A stretch of DNA of 64,000 nucleotides, from NCBI RefSeq assembly GCF_001050235.1, contig NZ_DF967973.1, positions 203,351-267,350 on the forward strand, written 5' to 3'. Source of the DNA: Longilinea arvoryzae (GTDB lineage: Bacteria; Chloroflexota; Anaerolineae; Anaerolineales; Anaerolineaceae). This document shows, piece by piece, positions 43,881-52,546 of the stretch; within the stretch, counting starts at the first letter, position 1; every line of letters begins with the position of its first letter. The translations under genes and the position numbers were made by a program. Under the pieces are notes generated by a model. The model worked only from the letters and a program-made list of their open reading frames with translations, was not told where the DNA came from and made no database searches.

Positions 43881-44100
43881 AAGAGGAAGTGAAGTGTGAG
43901 GAGTGAACCGGAAGAGGATTGCCCGGTGGATTTTCTTTCTTCCATACTATTATTGCACTTTTTTGCCGTTTGTCGGTTCACATTTCACCACTCACGGTTT
44001 TCGATCTGTGGATTCACTTTTTACGTTTTCCCGCATTCCCCATCAACTCATCGACCCATAACCTTCCTCGCTTGCTACAATCAAATCAGCGAGGTGCCCC

Positions 44101-44484
44101 ATGAATACCGATCCCAACCTTTCCGCGGTTCTGGCATTCAATGATGCCCTCAACGCTGCCAATGTGGATGCCATGCTGGCGTGCATGACGGAAGACTGCG
44201 TCTTCGAGAACACCTACCCGCCTCCGGACGGCGAACGTTTCGAGGGGCGGGCGGCGGTGCGCGGGTTCTGGAAGTTCTTTTTCAGCAGTTCGCGCTCGGC
44301 GCATATCGAAATCGAGGAGATTTTCAGCGCCGGCGAGCCCTCTACCGAGGGCGAGCGGGTGGTGATGCGTTGGCGGTATAGCTGGACGGACGAACACGGG
44401 CAGGCGGGTCACGTCCGCGGCCTGGACCTGTACCGGATGGAAAACCGGCTGATCGCCGAGAAACTGTCGTATGTGAAGGGATAG
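44101..44484 (+). CDS. NTF2/SnoaL-like domain protein
   Basis: The product is 127 residues. The SnoaL pattern is evident: F-N-D-A-L-N-A-A-N-V-D-A-M-L-A-C-M-T-E-D-C-V-F-E-N (~14-38), G-R-A-A-V-R-G-F-W-K-F-F (~51-62), R-W-R-Y-S-W and a conserved late D-L-Y-R-M-E-N-R-L-I-A-E. These form a small alpha+beta cone with a ligand pocket; members range from isomerases to scaffolds. No specific substrate can be assigned. Ribosome site GAGGTGCCCC precedes the ATG. Confidence 0.82.
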   Translation: MNTDPNLSAVLAFNDALNAANVDAMLACMTEDCVFENTYPPPDGERFEGRAAVRGFWKFFFSSSRSAHIEIEEIFSAGEPSTEGERVVMRWRYSWTDEHGQAGHVRGLDLYRMENRLIAEKLSYVKG

Positions 44485-44584
44485 TCTTTGCGCGAGTGAG
44501 GTGAACCGGACAGCGGATGACAGCCGTATTCCGGGGTCTGTCGAGTCGGGATTCACCCCATTATGGTGGACCGCGCCGCGCGAT

Positions 44585-45469
44585 TCACAGGAAGATGCGC
44601 AGGCCGGCCAGGATGGCTTGCAGATTCCCGCGGCAGGCCAGCGAGATTTCGGTGTGAGGGGAAAATCCGCAGCGGCTGCAGTCGATGTCCGCCCGGCCCT
44701 TCAGGTAGCAGCCCTGTGAGATCCGCCCATCCGGGTTGGCGTTGTCGATCAGGCTGTCCCGGCAGGTCCAGCGGTTGTGTTTGAGCGCCTGCAGCGCAGC
44801 CGTCGAGTTCTGGATAGGCAGGCCGGCGTGTTTGAGCCGGATGACCTCGTCCAGCAGGCGTTCACGCCGCTCGAAATCCAGGAACAGGTCATCCCGGCCG
44901 TTGTAGGGGTAGTAGAACTGCAGGGTGATGCCGCGAAAGAGTCCGGCGAGGTATTCGAGCAGGCGCGGAATTTCCGCGGCGTTGACCGAATTGACCGTGA
45001 CGTGGACCAGGAGGCGCGGATGCCGGCTGGCGCGCACGTTGGCGATGACCGGATCGAAGATGGGGGCGCCGCGCAGGGCGTTGTGCGTATCGCGCAGGCC
45101 GTCGATGCTGACCCACACAACATCGGACGGCACGTCCAGGGGCAGGGTGCCGTTGCTGGTCACGCCGGTGCTGAAAAAGGATCGCCGGGCGTAGGTGATC
45201 AGGTCGTGAATCCGGTAAGGTCCATCCCGCCACAGGAACGGTTCGCCGCCCTCGAAGATCAGGATGCGATCTCCTCTTGCGTATAGCCGATCGATAATAG
45301 CGATTGCCTGGCCAAAGGTCAGGTCGGGCGCCGGGAGGGAATAGAAGGGGCACTGCCGGCAGCGCAGGTTGCAGCGGTAGGTCAGCTTCAGGCTGGCCAG
45401 GAAGGGTTTGCGGCGGTCGAGAACGTACGTACGTAGGATGTAAGCCAATTGGGTGGCGGAGAGGGGCAT
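44585..45469 (-). CDS. Radical SAM protein
   Basis: The product is 294 residues. The cluster motif is C-N-L-R-C-R-Q-C (Cys33, 37, 40), followed by I-F-E-G-G-E-P-F-L-W-R (~74-84, the GGE motif binding SAM). The C-terminus has a further cysteine set G-C-Y-L-K-G...D-I-D-C-S-R-C-G...S-L-A-C-R-G, possibly a second cluster as in SPASM-like or twitch proteins. Enzymes of this group modify peptides or small molecules. No precursor peptide was identified nearby. The divergent gene at 45619 may be linked. Confidence 0.85.
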   Translation of the reverse strand: MPLSATQLAYILRTYVLDRRKPFLASLKLTYRCNLRCRQCPFYSLPAPDLTFGQAIAIIDRLYARGDRILIFEGGEPFLWRDGPYRIHDLITYARRSFFSTGVTSNGTLPLDVPSDVVWVSIDGLRDTHNALRGAPIFDPVIANVRASRHPRLLVHVTVNSVNAAEIPRLLEYLAGLFRGITLQFYYPYNGRDDLFLDFERRERLLDEVIRLKHAGLPIQNSTAALQALKHNRWTCRDSLIDNANPDGRISQGCYLKGRADIDCSRCGFSPHTEISLACRGNLQAILAGLRIFL

Positions 45470-45618
45470 GGACTCATTGTAGCATGCGGGTGTCGCCGTT
45501 CATCGCCCGGCCGGCCCGGATTCGATCGCCGGCGGGCGGCGACCCCGGGATCAAATCCTGTAAAATAAAGGCAGGACAATGTCGATCCGTAGGGTTTCCG
45601 GAGGAAAACAGGCATCCC

Positions 45619-46455
45619 ATGAAAACGCCTAAAGCCCCTTCCGCGTTTGAGAAATATATCCAGGAGACCATCGACGAAGGCATCCACTACCTGCGCTCGC
45701 ACGGCTGGCTGGACGAGACGAGCGGGGCGCCGGATATCGCAAAGATCCCCGGGTTAGAGGAAGCGCCCGACGTTCATTTGTCGGTGGAAGCTTGGGCTGC
45801 CGTGCATCGCACGTGGTGGAACGCGCCGGCGCACGAGTACCGCGGCAACCGGACCGCCGCGTCGATCTGGTACGAACTGGGACAATACGAATGGCGCGGC
45901 GGCAGGACTTTCCCCAGTATAACTGCCGAGATTCCGGAGCTGGGGCAACGCGAAGCAGCCGCTGTCTCGCAGCTTCCGGCGGCGATTTGCGCCGACCGGG
46001 TGGGCAACACGCAGCGCGCCCGCGATCTATACGGCTGGGCGGCCGGCAACTACCTGCTGACCGAAGAAGAGATCCGCTGGTTCGCCGACACGCACCAACT
46101 CCAGGCAATCTGGGAGGCTCTGCCCATGCGGGCGTACGCGTTCGTCTGCCTGGAAGCCTGGGTGGAGGCTCTGGCGGCGGCCGAGACGGCCGAATATTGG
46201 GCTAATAAACACCGACGCGCGCAGACCAGCGAAGCCTACCAGGTGCAGCTCCAGTTGATCCCGGCGCTGCTGGCGCTGGCGCGCTTCAAGCTCGAGCCCA
46301 CGGCCGAAAATCGCCAGGCGGCCCAGGCGAAGCTCTCGCTGAAGGCGATCGGCGGGCGTAACTATTCGGAGCGGCTGATCTGCTATTTCTACTGGTACAA
46401 CCTGCGGGCGAAATTCGGCCCGGAACTGCTGGCGGAGGACCAAGACCGGGAATAG
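45619..46455 (+). CDS. Hypothetical helical protein
   Basis: The product is 278 residues. It is predominantly alpha-helical: I-Q-E-T-I-D-E-G-I-H-Y-L-R-S-H-G-W near the start, and A-A-G-N-Y-L-L-T-E-E-E-I-R-W-F later. Tryptophan-rich segments (EAWAAVHRTWWNAPAHEYRG) are notable. I do not recognise the family; TPR-like helices are possible (AYAFVCLEAWVEALAAAETA, KHRRAQTSEAYQVQLQLIPA). The start at 45619 is chosen because upstream in-frame sequence overlaps the divergent radical SAM gene; GGAGG lies ~13 nt upstream. Neighbours give no clear function. Confidence 0.55.
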   Translation: MKTPKAPSAFEKYIQETIDEGIHYLRSHGWLDETSGAPDIAKIPGLEEAPDVHLSVEAWAAVHRTWWNAPAHEYRGNRTAASIWYELGQYEWRGGRTFPSITAEIPELGQREAAAVSQLPAAICADRVGNTQRARDLYGWAAGNYLLTEEEIRWFADTHQLQAIWEALPMRAYAFVCLEAWVEALAAAETAEYWANKHRRAQTSEAYQVQLQLIPALLALARFKLEPTAENRQAAQAKLSLKAIGGRNYSERLICYFYWYNLRAKFGPELLAEDQDRE

Positions 46456-46641
46456 CAGAAGGAGTCCTGGAATGAAACACTCCTACTGGTGTAAAGTGTG
46501 GGGATGGATTGTTCGCCCGATCCGCTGGCAGGGAACGCTGGCCTGCCTGGCTGGGTGGTATCCAAAACTAGCGCGCCCCCGGGATAGGGACTCAACCCAT
46601 AGGTAGGGTGCTGTCGCCAGTCTGTTGAAAGGATATGATCC

Positions 46642-47226
46642 ATGCAACCTGTCTTTTTCCCAACTTCCGCTGACTTTCGCGCCTGGCTTGCGGAGAACCA
46701 CGCCACAGCCGCCGAATTGGTGGTTGGTTTTTATAAAGTGGGCTCGGGTGTGGCGAGCATCACCTGGCCCGAGTCGGTCGATGAGGCGCTGTGCTTCGGT
46801 TGGATCGATGGCGTGCGCACGCGCATCGACGATGCCAGCTACCAGATCCGCTTTTCACCGCGCCGGCCCGGCAGCACCTGGAGCGCGGTCAACATCGCCC
46901 ACGCGCAGCGGCTGATCGTCGAGGGCCGCATGACCCCGGCTGGTCTGAAAGCCTTCGAGACGCGGGTGGAAAACAAATCGGGCATCTATTCCTACGAGCA
47001 ACGCCGCGCCGAGCTGGAAGAACCGTACAATGGGCTGTTGCGCCAGAACGAGGCTGCCTGGACCTTCTTTCAGTCCCAACCGCCGTCGTACCGCAAGGGG
47101 GTGAGTTGGTTCATCCTCAGCGCCAGGCAGGAGGCCACGCGCCTGAAACGCCTGGCGAAGCTGATCGAATACTCCGCCAGAGGGGAAAGATTGCCGGAGT
47201 TTGAGATCGGGAGAAAGGTGAAGTAA
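46642..47226 (+). CDS. YdeI/OmdA-family protein
   Basis: The product is 194 residues. The family pattern F-R-A-W-L-A-E-N-H-A-T-A-A-E-L-V-V-G-F-Y-K (~13-33), then S-I-T-W-P-E-S-V-D-E-A-L-C-F-G-W-I-D-G-V (~39-58) and R-F-S-P-R-R-P-G-S-T-W-S-A-V-N (~69-83) match YdeI/OmpD-associated proteins fully. The C-terminal motif S-A-R-Q-E-A-T-R-L-K-R-L (~155-166) is the OmdA-type end. Some members were named bacteriocin-protection proteins; the biochemical role is not known. A related protein is encoded at 53747. It follows the hypothetical gene by ~190 bp. Confidence 0.85.
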   Translation: MQPVFFPTSADFRAWLAENHATAAELVVGFYKVGSGVASITWPESVDEALCFGWIDGVRTRIDDASYQIRFSPRRPGSTWSAVNIAHAQRLIVEGRMTPAGLKAFETRVENKSGIYSYEQRRAELEEPYNGLLRQNEAAWTFFQSQPPSYRKGVSWFILSARQEATRLKRLAKLIEYSARGERLPEFEIGRKVK

Positions 47227-48000
47227 GGCGAGTCGTGGACTGGTGAAGAAGTGACGTGTGAAGTCAAATAAAGCGGCAAATACTTGAAAACCGAATAAAA
47301 TTTCTTCATCCTCTTGATCCCGGTTCTCTTTCTCTTCAGCGGCTGGATGCACCGGCGCGCCGGCCGCGATGCAAAATTGTCCCTCATCCCGACCCGCCGA
47401 TCTGGCCTTCCTCTTCCATTCAGCATTCACCATTCAGCATTCTCTTCATCCTCCTCATCCTGTTCTTTTTCTCTTCAGCGGTTGGGTGCACCGGCGCGCC
47501 GGCCGCGATGCAAAATTGTCCCTCATTCCGACCCGCCGATCTGGCCTTCCTCTTCCATTCATCATTCAGCATTCACCATTCAGCATTCTCTTCCTCTTTC
47601 TTTCGCCCCTGATTAACCCCAAACGCTGGCGGGGTACCGGCCCGTCAGCGTTTTTTGGAGGAGGAGAAATTTCCGTCGCCTCGGCTGCCCGCTGTTTTCG
47701 CAGCCTGATCGACGGTCGAAGTTTGTAAGTTGTTGATAAGCAGAAGGATATCGAATAATTGTTAAGAAGTGATCAAGGAATGATATATAAATCGTGTAGA
47801 TTGTCCGATTCGAGATTTCAGAGCCGGGAAAGGCCCGTCCTGGATTGTGATGCGGTCCCGCAGTACGGATGCGGCAGCGCGGCGCGGCAAAATTGTGCCT
47901 CATCCCGACTCGCCGATCGATTCTTCATCTTCCATTCAGCATTCAACATTCATCATTCAGCAATCCTCCCCATCTTCTTGATCCCTGTTCTCTTCTTCTC
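47227..48000. repeat. Intergenic region with ~139-bp tandem repeat and terminator
   Basis: A ~139-bp unit (beginning near TTCTCTTTCTCTTCAGCGG and including GGCGCGCCGGCCGCGATGC and CATTCAGCATT parts) occurs twice at ~47320-47595, with a third degenerate copy at ~47865-47965. A hairpin AAACGCTG...CAGCGTTTTTT (47621-47656) between them looks like a terminator. No gene is supported. Confidence 0.75.
47621..47656 (+). terminator. Terminator-like hairpin
   Basis: The stem AAACGCTGGCGGG / CCCGTCAGCGTTT (one mismatch) with a GTACCGG-type loop is followed by TTT then GGAGG. It lies ~400 bp past the YdeI gene inside a repeat field. Confidence 0.6.
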
Positions 48001-49080
48001 CTACTCCACGCCCAACGCGAAACGCTGTTCGGGGGTGAAGTACTGGCTGAATTCTTCGATGAAGAAGGCTTTGCGGCTGAAACGGCCGGATTGGTCGGCC
48101 TTGCGCCGGATTTCACCCTGGTATTCGGCGGCGTCTTCGTTCAACGGCACCCAGACGATGAGCGTGTAATCGGGGGTGTTGGGGATCATGGTGCTGACTT
48201 CGAGCATCCACAGCAGCGTGCCGTCCTGGCGGAAAAAGGGCACCGGGATGCCGATGGACTGCGAGACGGTCGGGGATTGTTTCTGCGACGCCATCCACAG
48301 CTCGTGGAAGCGCGGGGTGGAATCGAGCAGTTTCAGCAGGGCCTGGTAGCGCGGATCGCCTTCCTTTTGCAGCGGTTCGGTGGCCGCGCAAAAGCGTTCG
48401 AGCTGCTGGCGGTAGTAGACCTCGGCGTAAGGGCCGCGCAGCGAATAGCGCGGGCTGTTGGTGACGTATTTTGGCGTGCCCTGGCTGCTGCCGGTCAGGC
48501 GGTGCCACCAGCCCCAGTGCTTCATATCCTCTTCGGAATACCCTGCCAGCGCCATCTCGTAGCTGGTGGAGGCGCGGATGGTCCAATACGGGTCGAGCAC
48601 GAAGCAGAACACCGGCCAGTCGGCCAGCCGGCCTTTCCAATCGTTGGCAAAGGAAAAATCCGCCTCGCGCTCGCCGGATTGCACTTCCAGGTCATGCAAA
48701 ATGCGGCGGAACTGCAGGCGGTTCTTGACCGGCAGGTCTTCGTACAGGCCCATCAGGCGGCGCAGCTCGGTGGTGTTCATCACCGGGCGCGAGCGGTGGG
48801 CGTGCTCGTGGACAAACCAGCGCACCAGCGCGATCAGGCGGTCGCCGCGCAGTTCGGGGGTGGCGCCGCTCACCCGGCGCGCCGATTCGCCGTCGCTAGT
48901 CCACTGTTTGAAGGATTTTTCGCCAATCTCGCCGATCGATTCGCCAAAATCGTTCATCTCCTCCAGGATGGTCTTGCGCTCCACGCCGCAGCGCCGCAGC
49001 CACTCGGCAATGATATGCCCGCTCTCGCGGTCGGCGTCCTGGAAATCCGGTGTTCCAAAATTGGAATTGGTAGTGTTCAT
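48001..49080 (-). CDS. MmyB-like ligand-binding regulator
   Basis: The product is 359 residues. The N-terminal third has a helical HTH-like region (HIIAEWLRRCGVERKTILEE then GEIGEKSFKQW). From ~165 on, a PAS-like MmyB ligand-binding domain is recognisable: D-W-P-V-F-C-F-V-L-D-P-Y-W-T-I-R-A-S-T-S-Y-E-M-A-L (start ~153) and W-M-L-E-V-S-T-M-I-P-N-T-P-D-Y-T-L-I-V-W-V-P (~295-316). Such proteins bind fatty acids or similar ligands and regulate transcription. The target could be the divergent transporter gene at 49306. The start follows ATG 49080 directly. Confidence 0.7.
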   Translation of the reverse strand: MNTTNSNFGTPDFQDADRESGHIIAEWLRRCGVERKTILEEMNDFGESIGEIGEKSFKQWTSDGESARRVSGATPELRGDRLIALVRWFVHEHAHRSRPVMNTTELRRLMGLYEDLPVKNRLQFRRILHDLEVQSGEREADFSFANDWKGRLADWPVFCFVLDPYWTIRASTSYEMALAGYSEEDMKHWGWWHRLTGSSQGTPKYVTNSPRYSLRGPYAEVYYRQQLERFCAATEPLQKEGDPRYQALLKLLDSTPRFHELWMASQKQSPTVSQSIGIPVPFFRQDGTLLWMLEVSTMIPNTPDYTLIVWVPLNEDAAEYQGEIRRKADQSGRFSRKAFFIEEFSQYFTPEQRFALGVE

Positions 49081-49112
49081 ATTTATTCGTTTCCGATTGC
49101 CAAAATTGAAGA

Positions 49113-49142
49113 TTGACCGTTATTCGGTTTCGTTTGTATAGT
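49113..49142 (+). promoter_or_regulatory. Candidate promoter of the transporter gene
   Basis: A -35 TTGACC (49113-49118) and -10 TATAGT (49137-49142) have an 18-bp spacer. The ~155-nt leader contains a CCGGGT-ATCA-ACCCGG hairpin (49247-49262) and a short ORF overlapping the transporter start. Confidence 0.5.
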
Positions 49143-49216
49143 AAAGCTGCATTGGTTTGGACATTATATCAGGTATCCATTTCCCATTTTATCCGTAGAA
49201 TTCCATATTCATTTCC

Positions 49217-49309
49217 ATGGAGGAGGCGCTCGTCAGACCTACTGGTCCGGGTATCAACCCGGTGTTATTTGCTGGCTCGTTATCCATCATTCAAGGAGAT
49301 TCAGGATGA
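49217..49309 (+). CDS. Possible leader ORF overlapping the transporter start
   Basis: This is a 30-codon frame from ATG 49217 whose TGA overlaps the transporter ATG (ATGA). It contains the CCGGGT hairpin. No good ribosome site precedes it, so it may be chance; if real it would couple translation of the transporter to leader translation. Confidence 0.25.
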   Translation: MEEALVRPTGPGINPVLFAGSLSIIQGDSG

Positions 49310-50868
49310 AAAAGATCGCGCTCATTGGTAGTTCTGGGGGTCATTTGTATGTGCTGGGCGGAAAAGACCCGCACGCGCTGCTCGACGAAGTGGTGCGTCA
49401 GGCCACCGCGGCCGGGTTCGAGGTCAGCCACATCGCCTTCGTGGCCGCATCGACCACGATGGATCACATCACCGATAAGACGACCGCCGCCCTGTGGACG
49501 ATGACCCCGGATGGTCCGGCGGCCGGCCCCGAAGCCACGCTCGAAGAAGCCAACCGGCAGGCGCTCGCCGAATCGGCGCGCCTGGCGGCGGCAATTCGCG
49601 CCGGCGAAGTGGACGCCCTGGTCATGGTCAGCGCCGATCCGAAGGGCACCAACAAAGAGGTCATCGCCGCAGCGGCCGAGAAGAAGATCCCCGTGGCCGG
49701 GACGGGCGGCACCTCGATGGCGGATGCGCGCTCAGCCGGCGCCAATGTCGTTTCGGCGTCCGGCACCACCGGCACCACCAACCGCACCCGCGCGGTCGGT
49801 TATATTTCCGCCTTCGCCAGCACCTGGAAGTCAAAATACACCCCGGTGATCGGTAAAGCCACCGAGGTGGAAACCGGCAACATCTGGAAGCGCATCAATT
49901 TCCGCAGCATCATGATGGGCTCGCTGCCCGGTTTCATCGCCATGGCCCTCGTTCTGGCCATCGGCAAGCTGCCCTTCCTCAAGGATACCGTCGGCCCTCT
50001 GTTCGATGTGTTGATCGCCGCGCTGCCGGTCATCGTTGCGGTGGTGGCTGCCAAGCAGGTTTCGGGTCTGGAAGAAGTCGGCATCGTGGCCGGTGTTGTG
50101 GCCGGCACGCTTTCGGTCAAGGGCGGCATTCTGGGCGGCATCGTCGGCGGTATTGGCGCCGGCATCCTGTCGAGCTATCTGCTGAACTGGTCGTTCCGCA
50201 TGCGCTTCCCCACCACCACGGCCAGCCTGATCGCCGGCGCCATAGGCGGCCTGGTCTCGGGTCTGGTGGTCTACTTCGTTCTGGCGCCCATCACGTTATG
50301 GGCTGGCAACGGCGTGCGCACGCTGATCCAGACCGCGCTGGACTTCAACGCCGTCCTGGCGGGCGCAGTGGCCGGTTTGCTGATCTGGCCGGCGATCATT
50401 GGCGGCGTCTATCATGCCGCCATCCTGCCCATCGTTCTGTTGGAAATGGAAACCACCGGCAACAGCTTCCTGGGCGCCATCGACATGACCGGCCTGGTAA
50501 TGGTCTCGGCTGGCATCACGCTGGCGAACATCATCTCGCCGCGCCAGAAGAGCGAGGCTTCGATCGCTGCACCGGGTTTCCTGGTCAACATCGGTTTTGG
50601 CACCTTCGTGGAAGCCGCCTACCCGTTCATGTTCGCGGATAAGCGCATCTTCGGCACGGCGCTATTCTCGGCCATGGTTTCGGGCGCGTTCTGCGGGTTC
50701 TTCAACGCGCGCGGGACGGCTTACGTGCCCTCGATTGTGGCCCCGACCCTTTCGAACAATCCGATCGGTTTCCTGATTTCGATGCTGGTGGCCATGGGAT
50801 TGGCCTGTGTCTTGACGATCATTTTCAACCGCACCGCCAAGAAAAAAGAAGTTGTCGCTGAAGCATAG
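49306..50868 (+). CDS. PTS EIIC-like membrane transporter with N-terminal domain
   Basis: The product is 520 residues in two parts. The N-terminal ~190 residues form a soluble Rossmann-like domain (MKKIALIGSSGGHLYVLGGK, later PVAGTGGTSMADA, SASGTTGTTN) that I cannot name. The C-terminal part has ~10 hydrophobic helices with Gly-rich turns (GGIVGGIGAGILSSYLL, GLVSGLVVYF) and resembles PTS fructose/galactitol-type EIIC domains. No EIIA, EIIB or HPr gene is present, so transport may not be phosphotransferase-linked. It is preceded by AAGGAGATTCAGG and followed after 27 bp by a TIM-barrel gene, most likely an operon. The substrate is probably a sugar or sugar-like compound handled by the partner enzyme. 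Confidence 0.65.
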   Translation: MKKIALIGSSGGHLYVLGGKDPHALLDEVVRQATAAGFEVSHIAFVAASTTMDHITDKTTAALWTMTPDGPAAGPEATLEEANRQALAESARLAAAIRAGEVDALVMVSADPKGTNKEVIAAAAEKKIPVAGTGGTSMADARSAGANVVSASGTTGTTNRTRAVGYISAFASTWKSKYTPVIGKATEVETGNIWKRINFRSIMMGSLPGFIAMALVLAIGKLPFLKDTVGPLFDVLIAALPVIVAVVAAKQVSGLEEVGIVAGVVAGTLSVKGGILGGIVGGIGAGILSSYLLNWSFRMRFPTTTASLIAGAIGGLVSGLVVYFVLAPITLWAGNGVRTLIQTALDFNAVLAGAVAGLLIWPAIIGGVYHAAILPIVLLEMETTGNSFLGAIDMTGLVMVSAGITLANIISPRQKSEASIAAPGFLVNIGFGTFVEAAYPFMFADKRIFGTALFSAMVSGAFCGFFNARGTAYVPSIVAPTLSNNPIGFLISMLVAMGLACVLTIIFNRTAKKKEVVAEA

Positions 50869-50895
50869 CATTTTCAATCTACTTTGGAGGTAAGA

Positions 50896-51735
50896 ATGAT
50901 TATTGGAGATATGCAAAGGAAGTGTGGTTTTGGTTTGAAGAAGGTCATGGATGCGATCGAGGCCCACGGCGGCACCACGCTGCTGGCGACCGGCATCACC
51001 GGTGACGACGCCCGCCTGGCCCTGGCGGCCGTGCAGGCCGGAGCGCGCCTGCTGGAGCCCAACCATCCGGCGGTGGCCCTGGCCCGCGGACACAAGGGCG
51101 TCAAGAGCATGCACAACGCCGAAGCCATCCGCCATGAGATCCCGTTCGAGGAAATGTGCAAGGTCGTGGCGGGCGTGCGCGCCGTGGTCGGCCCCGAGAT
51201 CTACATCACCGTGGGCGCCCCGGGTACCTTCACCGAGACCATGCCGATGCCCTTCACCGATGAACACGCTTACGCGCTCGCGAGCGCCGGCGCCGACGGC
51301 GTGCACTGCCACAAATCGACCTACGCCGACCTGAAGGACATGGTCGACCTGTGCCACAAGTACGGCATGCTGGTCGACGCCTACGTGGCTCACCCGAGTG
51401 ACCGGCATTTGTTCGGCATCCCCGCCGAGACCCCCGCGCAGGTGGCCGAGACGGCCAAGAAGATGCAGGACCTGGGCGCGGACCTGATCGGCCTGATGAC
51501 CGGCATGAGCTACGAAGGTGTGGCCGCCGGCGAGATCGCCAAACCCGTCCGCGAACGCCTCGAAGCCATGCTCAAAGTGGTCACTGTGCCCACGCTGGCC
51601 GAGGGCGGCATCAACGCCGTCAACTTCAAGGCCTTCCGGGGCACTGGCGTCAACATCCTGGTGGTCGGCACAGCCTTCGACGACATCGCCCGCAAGGCGG
51701 TGGCCGATACGGTGGGTGTTTTCTTACAGCGCTAA
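50896..51735 (+). CDS. TIM-barrel enzyme (HisA/KGPDC-like), partner of transporter
   Basis: The product is 279 residues. The pattern is a phosphate-binding beta/alpha barrel: I-T-V-G-A-P-G-T-F-T-E-T (~99-110), A-G-A-D-G-V-H-C-H-K-S-T-Y (~130-142), V-D-A-Y-V-A-H-P (~158-165) and the C-terminal phosphate loop P-T-L-A-E-G-G-I-N-A-V-N...N-I-L-V-V-G-T-A-F (~234-260). It may be an aldolase, epimerase or synthase on a phosphorylated substrate, fed by the transporter just upstream. No named family fits with certainty. The ATG at 50896 is chosen for GGAGG at 50885-50889; an in-frame ATG at 50884 overlaps it. A terminator follows. Confidence 0.68.
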   Translation: MIIGDMQRKCGFGLKKVMDAIEAHGGTTLLATGITGDDARLALAAVQAGARLLEPNHPAVALARGHKGVKSMHNAEAIRHEIPFEEMCKVVAGVRAVVGPEIYITVGAPGTFTETMPMPFTDEHAYALASAGADGVHCHKSTYADLKDMVDLCHKYGMLVDAYVAHPSDRHLFGIPAETPAQVAETAKKMQDLGADLIGLMTGMSYEGVAAGEIAKPVRERLEAMLKVVTVPTLAEGGINAVNFKAFRGTGVNILVVGTAFDDIARKAVADTVGVFLQR

Positions 51736-51758
51736 CCCGTGTACTTAATGGTATGCAT

Positions 51759-51796
51759 GCCCCCGGCAGGTCGGACCTGGCCGGGGGCGTTGCTTT
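51759..51796 (+). terminator. Terminator after the transporter operon
   Basis: The stem GCCCCCGGC / GCCGGGGGC with an inner AGGT-CGG-ACCT hairpin is followed by GTTGCTTTTAAG. Confidence 0.85.
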
Positions 51797-51842
51797 TAAG
51801 GCGGGGGCGTGGGATGGATTACCCGCCTATTCTTCGACCCTT

Positions 51843-51879
51843 TAGTTTGTGATACAAACTAACTATTTACACAAACTAA
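51843..51879. promoter_or_regulatory. Operator for the downstream winged-helix regulator
   Basis: The palindrome TAGTTTG-TGATA-CAAACTA (51843-51861) is followed by a half-site ACAAACTA (51872-51879) just upstream of the membrane-protein/regulator gene pair. AT-rich sequence TATACTAAT follows as a possible -10. Confidence 0.65.
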
Positions 51880-51934
51880 ATAATGCTATATACTAATTTA
51901 CAGCAAGAAAATTCTTCGGAGGATGCAGTCCATC

Positions 51935-52546
51935 ATGAATACGAACGAAATTCGCAAGATCACGACCCATTTTAACAATCTGCAGGGCCTGAAGAGCCTG
52001 CCGATTGGGGTCTATTTTCTCCTCCTGGCGGCCATTAATCTCGGCTGGTTGGGTCCCCTCAAAGACAGGGGTCTGCTCATGGCCATTCTGGCGCTGGCGC
52101 TCTTGTGCAGCGTCCTGATCCAGGCGGTCTACAACCGTCGCCACGGCAAAGTGGTCCAAACCCGGCGCTATCACGTGCGTGAGATTGTCTTCGTGTTGGC
52201 TGCCGTGATTTTGATCTTCCTGACAATCCTGCTGGATTCCATTTTGACCTACAATTTTGGTCTGAAGTTGAGTTTGCAGGGATTGGCGTGGGCCATTTTC
52301 TTCTTCTCCTTCGCCTGGTGGATCAAGCGCGTCCATTTCGCCATCTACGGCATGCTGTTCGTGGCGCTTTCCTTCCTGCCGCTTCTGGGCGGGGTGGACA
52401 AAGCCTGGTTGTTCGATTATACCCAGGGCTACATCGGGTGGATCCTGCTGGGATTATCCATGATCGTGGGTGGGGTGGTGGATCACCTGTACCTCGTGAA
52501 CAATCTGCGGGCGGATGCTGAGGTGAAAGATGGCGCAAGTATTTGA
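51935..52546 (+). CDS. Integral membrane protein, unknown
   Basis: The product is 203 residues with about six hydrophobic helices (LPIGVYFLLLAAINLGW, GLLMAILALALLCSVLIQA, EIVFVLAAVILIFLTILLD, LAWAIFFFSFAWWI, IYGMLFVALSFLPLLGG, GWILLGLSMIVGGVVDHLYL). Charged and His residues are few; the first basic segment is YNRRHGKVVQTRRYHVRE. No family is recognised. It overlaps the winged-helix gene by 17 bp, indicating co-expression under the palindrome upstream. GGAGG at 51918-51922 is either 12 nt before the ATG used here or directly against an ATG at 51923. It may be a self-regulated stress or efflux-associated protein. Confidence 0.62.
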   Translation: MNTNEIRKITTHFNNLQGLKSLPIGVYFLLLAAINLGWLGPLKDRGLLMAILALALLCSVLIQAVYNRRHGKVVQTRRYHVREIVFVLAAVILIFLTILLDSILTYNFGLKLSLQGLAWAIFFFSFAWWIKRVHFAIYGMLFVALSFLPLLGGVDKAWLFDYTQGYIGWILLGLSMIVGGVVDHLYLVNNLRADAEVKDGASI

